The notes below the pieces were generated by a model. That model saw only the letters and a program-made list of their open reading frames with translations. It searched no databases and was not told the DNA's origin. Positions 1 to 8,901 of a stretch of DNA of 64,000 nt are shown here, one piece after another. Every line of letters begins with the position of its first letter. Position 1 is the first letter of the stretch. The translations under genes were made by a program, and so were the position numbers. Source of the DNA: Shewanella amazonensis SB2B (GTDB lineage: Bacteria > Pseudomonadota > Gammaproteobacteria > Enterobacterales > Shewanellaceae); contig NC_008700.1 in the NCBI RefSeq assembly GCF_000015245.1, positions 1,122,001-1,186,000 of the forward strand, written 5' to 3'.

Positions 1-842
1 CAAGTCAGTTTAATCAATTGCAAGAAAACGGTCGCATCGCCTTGGCGATTATGGAGAGGGACCTTAGTCAGTTGGCTTTTATGGGTGATATGACCGGAAC
101 GGATTTTATTGTAGGAAGTAACACAACCATATCATCTGCCGCAGTGCCCAATGATTGTGTCGGTGGTGGAGTTAATAACGCCACGCTTCCCAATGGAACC
201 ACATCACATTTTAGGCGGATTTGGGGCTACGAAGCCGGTGTAAGTGGCGATGTTTTTGCGTGCCTTTCTGGGGTAAAAGCAAAAACGGATGTACTGCAGA
301 TCAAGCGTTTGGTTGGGCCTAACACGCTAACGCCCAATGTTGCATCTAGTCACTATGTTGCAACCACATCAAGCGAAGCTATTTTTTTTACGGGTAACCA
401 GCCTACTCCAACACTGACTAACAGTCGATTTTGGGAGTATCAGCACCATATCTATTATGTAAAAGATGATGGCGCTGTTCCCGTTTTAAGGAGAAGAACG
501 CTTACTGTTGCAAATGGAATGAACAACGAAGAGCAGCTCGTAGAAGGTATTGAGAATCTACGAGTTTTATATGGTGTTGATGATGATGGTGATGACATCC
601 CTAATCGATATGTTCCAGTGGGTAGTGTCGATACTGTCATGTGGGATAACCAATCATTTCAGCGGATTGTGGCACTAAAACTGTTTTTGCTTGTCCGTGC
701 GGTTGAGAAAGACGCTAGCTATAAAAATGAGACCCAGTATCAGTTGGGTGATAAAACTATTGCAGCACCACAAGACAACTATAGACGTAAGGTCATGTCA
801 ACCACAGTGATGCTTGAAAATCCTGTGTTGATTAGGAGTTAA
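1..842 (+). CDS. pilW: PilW-family minor pilin, C-terminal part (cut by window start)
   Basis: This is a minor pilin/pseudopilin of the type IV pilus assembly machinery, part of the priming complex with PilV, PilX and PilY1. The frame is open from base 3 with no stop before the window edge, so the prepilin leader and hydrophobic helix lie outside. What remains begins with the amphipathic stretch typical of PilW (ENGRIALAIMERDL), followed by a beta-rich globular domain. A TTG at 18 could be read as a start, but it falls inside this conserved helix and is rejected. pilX begins 6 bases after the stop, so the genes are cotranscribed. The family call rests on the helix and the pilX-pilY1 context. 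Confidence 0.8.
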   Translation, partial: SQFNQLQENGRIALAIMERDLSQLAFMGDMTGTDFIVGSNTTISSAAVPNDCVGGGVNNATLPNGTTSHFRRIWGYEAGVSGDVFACLSGVKAKTDVLQIKRLVGPNTLTPNVASSHYVATTSSEAIFFTGNQPTPTLTNSRFWEYQHHIYYVKDDGAVPVLRRRTLTVANGMNNEEQLVEGIENLRVLYGVDDDGDDIPNRYVPVGSVDTVMWDNQSFQRIVALKLFLLVRAVEKDASYKNETQYQLGDKTIAAPQDNYRRKVMSTTVMLENPVLIRS

Positions 843-848
843 ACGAGT

Positions 849-1325
849 ATGCAGATGAATAAGCAAAAAGGAATAGTGCTATTTTTTGCTTTAATCGTTT
901 TGATCATTATGACGGTTATTGGCGTCGCATTAGCTGTAAATTCTACTCAGTCTCTGAGAATGGCAGGGGCTGGTGCCGAGCGCATAGAGGCCAAAGCGTT
1001 AGCGGATGGTGGGGTTGCTGCTGTACTTCTAAATAAAACTCCAGCCTTTTTGGCCACGATGACAGCAATTGATAGTGCAAACTCGTATTCAGGTGGGGCA
1101 CAAGTGCTAACACCACTACCTTTGGTGGATGACGGCACCGGCAACTTGGTGGTTCAACCTAAAAATGTGTCGTGCCAAAGAAGTGCAGCAGCCAGTGGCA
1201 CTGACTTGTTTAAATGCCGCCGCATTGAAATCTCGAGCCAGGTGAATTTTGGCCGAGATAATTTAGGCCAGGTTATCGTTGTAACAGGTATTGAGCAGGA
1301 AGTGCTCAGCGGGAGCGGATCATGA
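849..1325 (+). CDS. pilX: PilX-family minor pilin
   Basis: This is a type IV pilus minor pilin of the PilX type, which works with PilW and PilY1 in pilus initiation and adhesion. The 158-residue protein starts with a short positively charged leader and a hydrophobic segment of about 20 residues (GIVLFFALIVLIIMTVIGVA), then a short globular domain with two cysteines. It keeps G-I-V-L-F rather than the GFTLIE motif, as is usual for PilX N-termini. A second ATG at 855 is an alternative start; AGGAG at 835 and GAG near 845 do not settle it. The stop overlaps the pilY1 start (ATGA, 1322-1325), indicating translational coupling. Confidence 0.8.
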   Translation: MQMNKQKGIVLFFALIVLIIMTVIGVALAVNSTQSLRMAGAGAERIEAKALADGGVAAVLLNKTPAFLATMTAIDSANSYSGGAQVLTPLPLVDDGTGNLVVQPKNVSCQRSAAASGTDLFKCRRIEISSQVNFGRDNLGQVIVVTGIEQEVLSGSGS

Positions 1326-4300
1326 AGTTTAATCAAATTCTATTTGCTGGCCTAGTTACAGCATCGGTTTTGCCAGCGCAATCTTTTGCGGATGATACAG
1401 ATCTCTATCTCAATCCTGCAGCAAACAATGTGCGTCCCCAAGTGCTTATTATTTTTGATAACTCCGGCAGTATGGATACCATAGTCGATGGTGTTGCGGG
1501 TGGTTACGACCCTAATTATACACAAGAAGATGGAACTCTTGGTTACCCTGCCGTAGGAAGTTCAAATTCTTATCAGGGTAGAATGATTTATTTTACCGTT
1601 GGAACCGGTATGGATGAATCTTCATTACCCGTGCCCGACAGTCCTTCAGAGTCTAGGCGTTTTAATGATTTTTTGAATGGCTGTAAAGCTGCGAGGGATG
1701 CGCTGAATCAGTATGGTCGTTTCACCGGTTACATCAGAGAGTTTATTACGAAAGGCAAGGGTAATGGAACTTGGCAACCTATTAAGGAAAATAGCGGTGC
1801 AGAACGAAATAATCCAATTGATTGCTGGGAAGATATAGAATCAGAATACAATAGTAATAATGATGATGGAAGCGATTATAAAACTGGCTATCCGGTCGGA
1901 TTCCCCCGTGACGGAGATGTGAATAATCCATGGGGTAGTGATCTGGATAGTGCGAAAAATCTAAACTGGAATAATGGTGAGTTAGTAACGCTTTATACCG
2001 ATAATTATTTGCGTTGGTATACATTGTATAAGAATGGTTCACTGCCAGTCCCCCCTGACGGGGAAGGGCTGACTAGGTTGGAAATAGCTAAGTCTGCAAT
2101 ATCGGGTGTTATAAGCTCTATTCCTTCAGTGGATTTTGGTTTGGCTATTTATAATCTGAATTTCCCTGATGAAGGTGACAGTGATGGTGGACGTATTGTC
2201 GCGGGTATCCGACAGAGAACCGCTGCCGAGAAAGATACGATGCTTAGCACTATTAGCAACCTACCTGCGCAAACAAATACACCACTTTGTGAAACCTTAT
2301 TTGAGGCCTATAGATATTTTTCTGGTGGCCCGATTACATTTGGTCATGCTGATGCTGACTACAACGGCAAGGATATTAAGTATTCCTCTAATAAGCCAAT
2401 GTATGATGCGAGTATAGAAAATGGTGCTAACTATATTACGCCATTGTCTGAGTGTAATAAGGTGGCTCACATTATTTATATTACAGATGGCGCACCAGTT
2501 TTAGATGAAAGTGCAAATGATTATATTAAGGAATTAGGTGGGGAGCCGTATGAATATAAAGCGGCAAGTGGCGATCAGGAAGCGAAGGTAAGTTACCTTC
2601 CCGCATTGGCAGAATATATGTTTGCCAACGATTTATTGCCTGATGTAGAGAATAAACAACGCGTGGTAACTCATACGATAGGCTTTAGTTTGGGCGAAGA
2701 CTCAGAGGCAGAACCATTGCTCGTAGAAACCGCCTCACGTTCTTATTTAATGACGTCTGAAGGAAAGAAGGTTTTTGGAACCTACAGAAGTGCAGATGAC
2801 GTAGCGGGACTTCAAGAGGCTATCAGTAATATTATCGATTCGATTCCGCAGACTGGGCAACGCTTTTCAGCGCCCGGTGTCGCTTTTAGTAACGCAGATC
2901 CTACTAGAACTCTAGATTCAGCTTACTATGCGCTATTTCGTCCTCAGCAAAGTCCCAAATGGGCCGGTAATCTGAAAAAACTTAAAGTTAATTCATCTGG
3001 AACTTTAGTTGATTCTACAGGCAAACCTGCAATTGACAGTTCAGGTGGTATTGCCGAAAGTTCTTGCAGTTTATGGAGTAACTGTACAGGGGGCAATGAC
3101 GGGAATGACGTCGTATTAGGAGGGGCTGCCCGCACGATAGTTCCTGATAGTAGAATCATCTGGAGCGATATCGATAGCAGTGAAGATATGGATAAGCGGA
3201 AGCTTACTGTCCAAAACGCTTCAAGTTACGTAGGTGGTGATGACGCACTAGCGACATACCTAGGTTTGCCTAAATTAGATGTTGATTCAGAGTTAAAAGA
3301 CACCTTCGATTGGATATATGGAAAGAATGTAGATAGAGATTCTGAAGGCGCGTTGACCTCTGAAGATTTCGCCGGTGTAAGGGGCGATATCATGGGTGAT
3401 CCGCTTCACTCTCAACCTTTGGCTATCGATTACGGCGGTGATGGTTCGAACGTTCGCATTTTTGTTGGTACGAATCATGGCGCATTGCACGCATTCAGAG
3501 ACTCAGGCTCTTCAGTCAGCGAGAGCTGGGCGTTTATGCCTTTTCAGCTTCTTCCCAACTTGGCAACTATTCGTCGAGATAGCTATTTAGCTGGCCATAG
3601 TGTCTATGGGATTGATGGTTCACCTGTCGCTCATATTGAACGTAATGCTTCTGGTTTGATCATGAAAGCTTGGTTGTTTGTCGGATTACGTCGAGGGGGG
3701 CAGTCCTATTACGCCATTAATATTACCGAACCAGACTCGCCAAAGCTTATGTGGCATATATCCAACAGCACCAGTGAATTCAGCAACATGGGACAAACTT
3801 GGTCTACTCCGGTGGTCACCAAAATACCAGGCTCTGAGAAGCCAGTGGTGATTTTTGGTGGTGGATACAACCAAGGTTATGACTCCGGTGATGGTTCAAA
3901 TTCTGTTGGCAGAATGGTTTATCTTGTAGATGCCGAGTCAGGTAGCTTACTGTATAGTTTCGGTGCCAATGGAAATACTGTACTTACAGGTATCGAAGAC
4001 TCTATAGTTGGGTCTATTGCAACCTTGGATAGTAATAGTGACGGCTACACTGACCGGCTTTATGCGGCTGATTTGGGCGGCAATGTGTGGCGAATGGATT
4101 TGCCTTCTGCGGATAAGAGCACATGGAGTGGATTTAAGTTTGCAGAGTTAGGAGGAAACCTGCCCTCGACCGATCGTAGGTTCTTCTACGAGCCAAGTGT
4201 AGCGCAAACGTATTTTACAAATACCACTGAAGTAACTGTCACTGACGAGTCAGGTACCACAACTACGGTAGCGTATCAAAATGTTCCTTATGATGCGGTT

Positions 4301-4927
4301 ACATTGGGATCAGGAAATCGCGCGGATCCTTTGAGTTTAAACGCAGAGGATATGTTTTTTGTATTACAGGATAGAAACGTAGTTTCTCAACAGTTTGGTG
4401 ATGGTGCTACTGCCATTCCATCTCCAATAACCTTTGGCAATCTTTATGACGTGACTTCGGCGGCACCTTCAACAGAGGCTGAAAACATTACATTTGGGAC
4501 AAAGCTGGGCTGGTATTATAATTTTGCGGTTACTGGCGAAAAAAGCCTATCCCCGTCTGTCATTATAAAAGGAAAAGTCTACTTTACATCCTTTATTCCG
4601 ACCCAGCCTGCGGCAGGTCAGAATGTTTGCAGTGTGTCTTCAGTTGGACGTTTATATACCTTGGATTTACACAAAGGATCACGTTATAACGAGGCGTATA
4701 TTATAGATGTTTGCGATAACTGTATCCCACAGCCGCCAAAAATCATCACCCCGCCACCTTGTGATACTGGCGAAGAGTGTTCGCCAGATGAGATATTAAA
4801 TCCACCACCGCCTGTGCTGATAATAGGTAAAGGAAAATGTGATGAGAATGGAGAGAATTGCAGCGGGACTGTGGATTTGGAGTCAGGTTTGACCACGAAT
4901 AAGATTTATTACCACATTGATGAGTAG
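1322..4927 (+). CDS. pilY1: PilY1-like pilus-tip adhesin/assembly factor
   Basis: This is a large secreted protein (1201 residues) of the PilY1 family, which caps type IV pili, promotes adhesion and opposes retraction. A signal peptide ends near residue 23. A von Willebrand A-like domain follows, with a MIDAS DxSxS motif (DNSGS, residues 46-50). The C-terminal half is the PilY1 beta-propeller with a calcium-loop-like sequence (DSNSDGYTD, residues 903-911). The tail is rich in Pro and Cys (CDNC, a PPP run, CDTGEEC), which may form disulfides or contact the small secreted protein encoded downstream. The gene overlaps pilX by 4 bases and precedes a pilin gene by a few bases. Base composition is more A+T-rich than the genes after 7 kb. 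Confidence 0.9.
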   Translation: MKFNQILFAGLVTASVLPAQSFADDTDLYLNPAANNVRPQVLIIFDNSGSMDTIVDGVAGGYDPNYTQEDGTLGYPAVGSSNSYQGRMIYFTVGTGMDESSLPVPDSPSESRRFNDFLNGCKAARDALNQYGRFTGYIREFITKGKGNGTWQPIKENSGAERNNPIDCWEDIESEYNSNNDDGSDYKTGYPVGFPRDGDVNNPWGSDLDSAKNLNWNNGELVTLYTDNYLRWYTLYKNGSLPVPPDGEGLTRLEIAKSAISGVISSIPSVDFGLAIYNLNFPDEGDSDGGRIVAGIRQRTAAEKDTMLSTISNLPAQTNTPLCETLFEAYRYFSGGPITFGHADADYNGKDIKYSSNKPMYDASIENGANYITPLSECNKVAHIIYITDGAPVLDESANDYIKELGGEPYEYKAASGDQEAKVSYLPALAEYMFANDLLPDVENKQRVVTHTIGFSLGEDSEAEPLLVETASRSYLMTSEGKKVFGTYRSADDVAGLQEAISNIIDSIPQTGQRFSAPGVAFSNADPTRTLDSAYYALFRPQQSPKWAGNLKKLKVNSSGTLVDSTGKPAIDSSGGIAESSCSLWSNCTGGNDGNDVVLGGAARTIVPDSRIIWSDIDSSEDMDKRKLTVQNASSYVGGDDALATYLGLPKLDVDSELKDTFDWIYGKNVDRDSEGALTSEDFAGVRGDIMGDPLHSQPLAIDYGGDGSNVRIFVGTNHGALHAFRDSGSSVSESWAFMPFQLLPNLATIRRDSYLAGHSVYGIDGSPVAHIERNASGLIMKAWLFVGLRRGGQSYYAINITEPDSPKLMWHISNSTSEFSNMGQTWSTPVVTKIPGSEKPVVIFGGGYNQGYDSGDGSNSVGRMVYLVDAESGSLLYSFGANGNTVLTGIEDSIVGSIATLDSNSDGYTDRLYAADLGGNVWRMDLPSADKSTWSGFKFAELGGNLPSTDRRFFYEPSVAQTYFTNTTEVTVTDESGTTTTVAYQNVPYDAVTLGSGNRADPLSLNAEDMFFVLQDRNVVSQQFGDGATAIPSPITFGNLYDVTSAAPSTEAENITFGTKLGWYYNFAVTGEKSLSPSVIIKGKVYFTSFIPTQPAAGQNVCSVSSVGRLYTLDLHKGSRYNEAYIIDVCDNCIPQPPKIITPPPCDTGEECSPDEILNPPPPVLIIGKGKCDENGENCSGTVDLESGLTTNKIYYHIDE

Positions 4928-4944
4928 CTGTGGGTAGAGTTGAA

Positions 4945-5343
4945 ATGAATAATAGTAGAAAATTGGGTTTTACGTTGATTGAGTTAATGATAACGGTTGC
5001 TATTGCTTCTATATTGGCGGCAATAGCGTATCCTTCATATGTTAACTATGTGACTAAAAGTGGTCGCTCTGAAGGTGTGGCAGCTGTTATGCGTGTTGCG
5101 AATTTGCAGGAGCAGTATTATTTAGATAATCGTGCTTATGCGACCGATATGACGAAGTTAGGATTAAGTGCAAGTCCATTTGTTACAGAGAATGGTTATT
5201 ATAGTGTGGCTTCGGCTGGGACGAGCTCTTTCACTATTACGGCAACTGCAGCAGGGACACAGGCGAGTAGAGATTCGACATGCGGTACCATTACACTGAC
5301 CTCGGCTGGTGTTAAGGGGCCCTCAGCGGAGTGTTGGAAATGA
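4945..5343 (+). CDS. pilE: Type IV pilin-like protein (PilE family)
   Basis: This is a type IV (pseudo)pilin that closes the minor-pilin cluster. The leader is short (MNNSRKLG), followed by the prepilin-peptidase site and helix FTLIELMITVAIASILAAIA with the conserved Glu at mature position 5. The C-terminal part carries two cysteines enclosing a D-region-like loop (C-GTITL...C). I chose ATG 4945 over an in-frame GTG at 4930, because the shorter leader is the usual length for class IVa prepilins; neither has a strong ribosome-binding site. The next gene overlaps it by ATGA. Its position after pilY1 suits a PilE-type minor pilin rather than the major PilA. Confidence 0.8.
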   Translation: MNNSRKLGFTLIELMITVAIASILAAIAYPSYVNYVTKSGRSEGVAAVMRVANLQEQYYLDNRAYATDMTKLGLSASPFVTENGYYSVASAGTSSFTITATAAGTQASRDSTCGTITLTSAGVKGPSAECWK

Positions 5344-5642
5344 ATAAGATTATAGCGTCTGTATTATTGGCGGTATCCTTGTCTTGTATTACAGGTACAA
5401 CTTATGCTGCCAAACAGGATTATAAGTGTTTTGTTCAGAGTCTGCCGAAAGGCGAACGAGTAATATTTTACCGTTGGAATGAGAAAGATGTGCAACGGAG
5501 AGTTGCAAGCTTACCTGGAACTCAGCTGACAGATAGTAAAGGAAAGAAGTATTACATTAAGAGTGTCGAAGAGTGCGTTCCATTAAATAAAGCATTCTCG
5601 AGTGTGAAAGCTCAAAATATAGATAAACATACTTTGCGATAG
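5340..5642 (+). CDS. Small secreted protein of the pilin cluster (TapY2-like?)
   Basis: This is a 100-residue protein with a clear signal peptide (about residues 1-23, cleavage after TTYA-A), then a basic mature domain containing two cysteines (KCFV and EECV) that could form one disulfide. Its ATG overlaps the stop of the pilin gene (ATGA, 5340-5343), so the two are translationally coupled and probably made in ratio. From memory, small proteins in this place in Shewanella are annotated as TapY2-family type IVa secretion proteins; I cannot verify that here. It may be a periplasmic partner of PilY1 or the minor pilins. It ends 24 bases before a convergent terminator. Confidence 0.65.
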   Translation: MNKIIASVLLAVSLSCITGTTYAAKQDYKCFVQSLPKGERVIFYRWNEKDVQRRVASLPGTQLTDSKGKKYYIKSVEECVPLNKAFSSVKAQNIDKHTLR

Positions 5643-5666
5643 TATCCAGTTTTTAGCTTTTGCAGG

Positions 5667-5692
5667 AAAAACCCACATTAGTGGGTTTTTTT
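5667..5692. terminator. Bidirectional intrinsic terminator
   Basis: AAAAACCCAC-ATTA-GTGGGTTTTT forms a stem flanked by A and T runs, so it can work in both directions between the pilin cluster (+) and the FimT-like gene (-). Confidence 0.8.
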
Positions 5693-5702
5693 CATAATAA
5701 AA

Positions 5703-6194
5703 TTAACAATCGTTGCCGTTTGCTCCATAAGACACCAGTCCACTAGTGCTTATAAGAACTGTCTGTGAATCGCTGGCTTTGCCATTCGGGCAATATGTTA
5801 CTGTGCCTCCAGACGCGAGCCCATCAGCGGAAAAGGTCATTGAAACGGCAGATGCCTTAACTTTGTCCAGCCCATTAAAACTGTCTATAGCTCTTAATTC
5901 GTGATCGGTGTTGCTGGCATCAGTAATATAAACTCTTATACCTTTGCTCCAATCTGTTGATGTTCCACATGTAGTTGCAGAAGCAAAAGAGCAGATCTTA
6001 ACTGTAGCGCCATAGCTCACAGCTTGGTTTCGCGCGAAAGCAAACAGGTCATGAATCTTCTTAACATTGTTATCTACTCGCACTTGCTCATAGACTGATG
6101 TTAACGATGGTACACCAATAGTTAGCAGTATTGCTGCCACGGCAATGGTGACCATGAGCTCGACTAATGTAAATCCTTGCTTTTTCTTATGCAT
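5703..6194 (-). CDS. GspH/FimT-family pseudopilin
   Basis: This is a 163-residue prepilin-like protein of the GspH/FimT family (minor pilins FimT/FimU or type II secretion pseudopilin H). The leader MHKKKQG is followed by FTLVELMVTIAVAAILLTIG with the cleavage Gly and Glu+5. An ARNQAVSYG segment, common in the family, follows, then a beta-rich domain with four cysteines. AGGAG lies 7 bases ahead of ATG 6194. It runs opposite to the pilW-pilX-pilY1-pilE genes and shares its orientation with the paralogue at 6312-6824. FimT-like proteins also bind DNA in some competence systems, so DNA uptake is a possible role, though that is only inference. Confidence 0.8.
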   Translation of the reverse strand: MHKKKQGFTLVELMVTIAVAAILLTIGVPSLTSVYEQVRVDNNVKKIHDLFAFARNQAVSYGATVKICSFASATTCGTSTDWSKGIRVYITDASNTDHELRAIDSFNGLDKVKASAVSMTFSADGLASGGTVTYCPNGKASDSQTVLISTSGLVSYGANGNDC

Positions 6195-6311
6195 CTATAA
6201 CTCCTCATTGATACTGTTTGAAAGTATAAGCGAGAAGTCGCCCAATTTCAGTAGAAAAGAGTTCTACTGGTTCGGTGTCGATTTAACAGTTACCCTAGCT
6301 TAGATGTCGCA

Positions 6312-6824
6312 TTATTGAGTGCAATTGATATTTTTATCTGTCGAGAAGCGTACTCTGCCTGCTTGATTAATTATAACGGCTTTGGAATAAGGGCTGTCTG
6401 CTGAGCCTGGGCAGTACTTGAACGTTCCGTTGCTGCCCGAAGCAAGACCATCAGGCAGAAAGCGTGCAGCTGAGCGGTTATAGAACATAAAGTCATTGCT
6501 ATCAAAAGAGCCTGTTTGCATCAGTAATATGTCATTGCCATCTAACTGATTACTAACGCCGGAGTCGGTGAATACTGTCAGACCTTGGTGCCAGTCATTC
6601 GTGCATTGGTTATCCTTCAGAGGGCATACTGTCACGCGAAGCCCATAGCTGATGGCTGTATTTCTGGCGTATTGCAAGGTTTGTTGAATGACTTTTATCG
6701 CGGAATCTGCCCTGTTAGCTTGATGTAACTCAGTAAGTTGAGGGAGCCCGATAGAAAGCAATATGGTTGCAATCGCGATTGTTATCATTAGCTCTATGAG
6801 CGTAAATCCGTGCGGATGTTTCAT
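6312..6824 (-). CDS. GspH/FimT-family pseudopilin (second copy)
   Basis: This is a 170-residue paralogue of the preceding gene. It has leader MKHPHG, then FTLIELMITIAIATILLSIG, then the family segment ARNTAISYG. The globular domain shares the layout of its neighbour (a C-x5-C-like pair near VCPLKDNQC, and a Cys near FKYC and at the C-terminus). AAGGA lies 7 bases ahead of ATG 6824. The two genes are separated by about 117 bases in which I see no gene. They read as a divergent tandem duplication; one may be FimT and the other FimU, but I cannot decide which. Confidence 0.8.
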   Translation of the reverse strand: MKHPHGFTLIELMITIAIATILLSIGLPQLTELHQANRADSAIKVIQQTLQYARNTAISYGLRVTVCPLKDNQCTNDWHQGLTVFTDSGVSNQLDGNDILLMQTGSFDSNDFMFYNRSAARFLPDGLASGSNGTFKYCPGSADSPYSKAVIINQAGRVRFSTDKNINCTQ

Positions 6825-7043
6825 AGCAAATCCTTGCTGTATGTCGTCAATGCGTCCTGCAATGACCTAAACTCGATTACGACCCAACCAATTGAGTATA
6901 GAAGAGTTGGTTCAAACTGACGTGATTCGTATATATTGTTCTGCTCTATGAATATTGAATCATTTTACCTCTTCTTCTAATAATAGTAGTGGTAAGCTAA
7001 TACCTATTAGACTTTGGGTTATTGGAAATTTAGGGAGCAGTTG

Positions 7044-7382
7044 ATGAAAAAAGTCGAAGCCATAATCAAGCCTTTTAAGCTGGATGATGTGCGTGAAGCG
7101 CTGGCTGAAATTGGCATAACCGGTATGACAGTCTCTGAAGTGAAAGGCTTTGGTCGTCAGAAGGGACACACCGAGTTATACCGAGGTGCAGAGTATATGG
7201 TCGACTTTCTGCCCAAGGTAAAGATTGAGCTTGTTATTCAGGATGAGCTTTTAGACCAAGCGCTTGATGTGATAGTTGACACAGCTCGCACAGGCAAGAT
7301 TGGCGACGGTAAGATTTTCGTCACTGACGTCGAGCGGGTCATCCGGATCCGTACTGGCGAAGAAAACGAAGAAGCTGTTTAA
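7044..7382 (+). CDS. glnB: Nitrogen regulatory protein P-II (GlnB)
   Basis: This trimeric PII signal protein senses 2-oxoglutarate and ATP/ADP, and through uridylylation by GlnD controls glutamine synthetase adenylylation (GlnE) and NtrB. The product is 112 residues, the family standard, if ATG 7044 is used; AGGGAG lies just upstream, and an upstream in-frame start at 7014 would add a non-conserved tail. The T-loop is intact, with the uridylylation target Tyr51 (GAEYMVD) and the B-loop TGKIGDGKIF. It is a single-gene unit with its own terminator. GlnK would normally sit beside amtB; no amtB is here, which favours GlnB. Confidence 0.93.
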   Translation: MKKVEAIIKPFKLDDVREALAEIGITGMTVSEVKGFGRQKGHTELYRGAEYMVDFLPKVKIELVIQDELLDQALDVIVDTARTGKIGDGKIFVTDVERVIRIRTGEENEEAV

Positions 7383-7405
7383 AAAAGGGCCGAAAGGCCC
7401 TTTTT
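7383..7405 (+). terminator. Intrinsic terminator of glnB
   Basis: The stem GGGCC-GAAA-GGCCC is preceded by A and followed by five T, directly after the glnB stop codon. Confidence 0.85.
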
Positions 7406-7601
7406 AGTGTGTTCTGCTGAGGTCATTGATACAGTAGCTTGCCGCTGGTCTATAACGCTGTAATTTTTTAAAAATATGGTTTTATACACTGTCATATTTG
7501 GCTTTTTGAACGCACATCTTATTCCATGAAGTTAATGTCAGCTTGTTTCGCTATATCGCTGTGATATAAAAGCAAAACGGAATGTACTACGGAGTATAGC
7601 T

Positions 7602-8891
7602 GTGGGCACAAAGCGAATAGTCATAGTTGGCGGTGGTGCGGGTGGGCTTGCGTTGGCCTCAAAATTGGGGCGAAAGCTGGGCCTGAAAAGCAAAGCCGAC
7701 ATTTTGCTCATAGATAGAAGCCCAATTCATATCTGGAAACCTAAGCTGCACGAAGTAGCAGTCGGGGCCATAGACCAATCGATTGAAGGGTTGCTTTATC
7801 GCGATCATGGTTTAAAAAACGGCTACCGCTATCAGCGCGGCTCGTTGGAAGCGCTGGACCCGGATGCAAAAACCATCCAACTGTCAGCGCTTTACAATGA
7901 GCGGCAAGAACTGCTGATGGGGCCCCGTACCATAGAGTATGACTATCTGGTGCTCGCGCTTGGCGGTGTGTCCAACAGTTTCAATACCCCTGGCGCCGAA
8001 TCTCACTGTATTTTTCTCGATAACCTGCAGAATGCTGAGCAATTTCACCGGCAATTGCTTGATGGACTGATGCTGCTGGATGAAACCCAATCACGTTTGA
8101 GCATTGGTATCGTTGGGGCTGGAGCGACGGGAGTTGAGCTTGCTGCTGAACTCCATCACGTTGTTGAATCGGTCAGAGAATTTGGCTATCAGAATATTTC
8201 CAAGCAGCACCTGGATATACATCTTATCGAAGCCGCACCTAAAATTTTGCCACAGCTACCCGATAGGGTCAGTGGCCGCGCGCAGGCAGTCCTCGATAAA
8301 ATAGGCATTCACCTACATCTTGGCGTGCAGGTTAAGGAAGTGACGAAAGAAGGTTTTACCACCCAGGATGGTAACCTTATCAGGGCGGATATCAGGGTTT
8401 GGGCCGCAGGCGTTAAAGGCCCGAATGTGTTTTCAGACCTCAGCAAGTTACCCATCACCCCCAGAAATCAAGTGGAGGTGGATGCCTGTATGCGGGTCAA
8501 AGGGCACACAGATATTTATGCTTTGGGTGACTGCGCCCAGCTGATACTGGCTGATGGGAAGCCCGTGCCTCCCAGAGCACAGGCGGCGTCGCAAATGGCT
8601 GAAACTTTATATCACAACATCCTAAACCGCCTGGCAGGGCAGGCTGAAGCGCCATTCGAATATCGCGATTACGGTTCTCTGGTATCACTCAGTCGCTTCT
8701 CTGCTGTAGGCAATTTGATGGGGAATTTAAGACGAGGTGATTTTTTTATTGAGGGGCACGTGGCTCGCTTTATGTACCTATCCCTCTATCATCGACATCT
8801 TTCCAGTCTATTTGGCTGGTTTTCGGCGCTGGTGTATCGCTTGGCGCAAAAGCTGCTGCGATGGCAGCGCCCCAAGCTTAAGTTGCATTGA
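7602..8891 (+). CDS. ndh: Type II NADH:quinone oxidoreductase (Ndh)
   Basis: This non-proton-pumping, FAD-dependent NADH dehydrogenase feeds electrons to the quinone pool at the inner face of the cytoplasmic membrane. The protein has 429 residues. The FAD-binding Rossmann motif GGGAGG is at residues 10-15 and a second dinucleotide motif (GAGATGVELAAEL) is near residue 170. The WAAGV and LGDCAQ motifs of the family are present. The C-terminus ends in an amphipathic, Arg/Lys- and Trp-rich helix that would attach it to the membrane. The start is GTG 7602, with GGAG 8 bases upstream. It is convergent with nagR, with 10 bases between the stops. Confidence 0.92.
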   Translation: MGTKRIVIVGGGAGGLALASKLGRKLGLKSKADILLIDRSPIHIWKPKLHEVAVGAIDQSIEGLLYRDHGLKNGYRYQRGSLEALDPDAKTIQLSALYNERQELLMGPRTIEYDYLVLALGGVSNSFNTPGAESHCIFLDNLQNAEQFHRQLLDGLMLLDETQSRLSIGIVGAGATGVELAAELHHVVESVREFGYQNISKQHLDIHLIEAAPKILPQLPDRVSGRAQAVLDKIGIHLHLGVQVKEVTKEGFTTQDGNLIRADIRVWAAGVKGPNVFSDLSKLPITPRNQVEVDACMRVKGHTDIYALGDCAQLILADGKPVPPRAQAASQMAETLYHNILNRLAGQAEAPFEYRDYGSLVSLSRFSAVGNLMGNLRRGDFFIEGHVARFMYLSLYHRHLSSLFGWFSALVYRLAQKLLRWQRPKLKLH

Positions 8892-8901
8892 GCCCGTTTT
8901 T

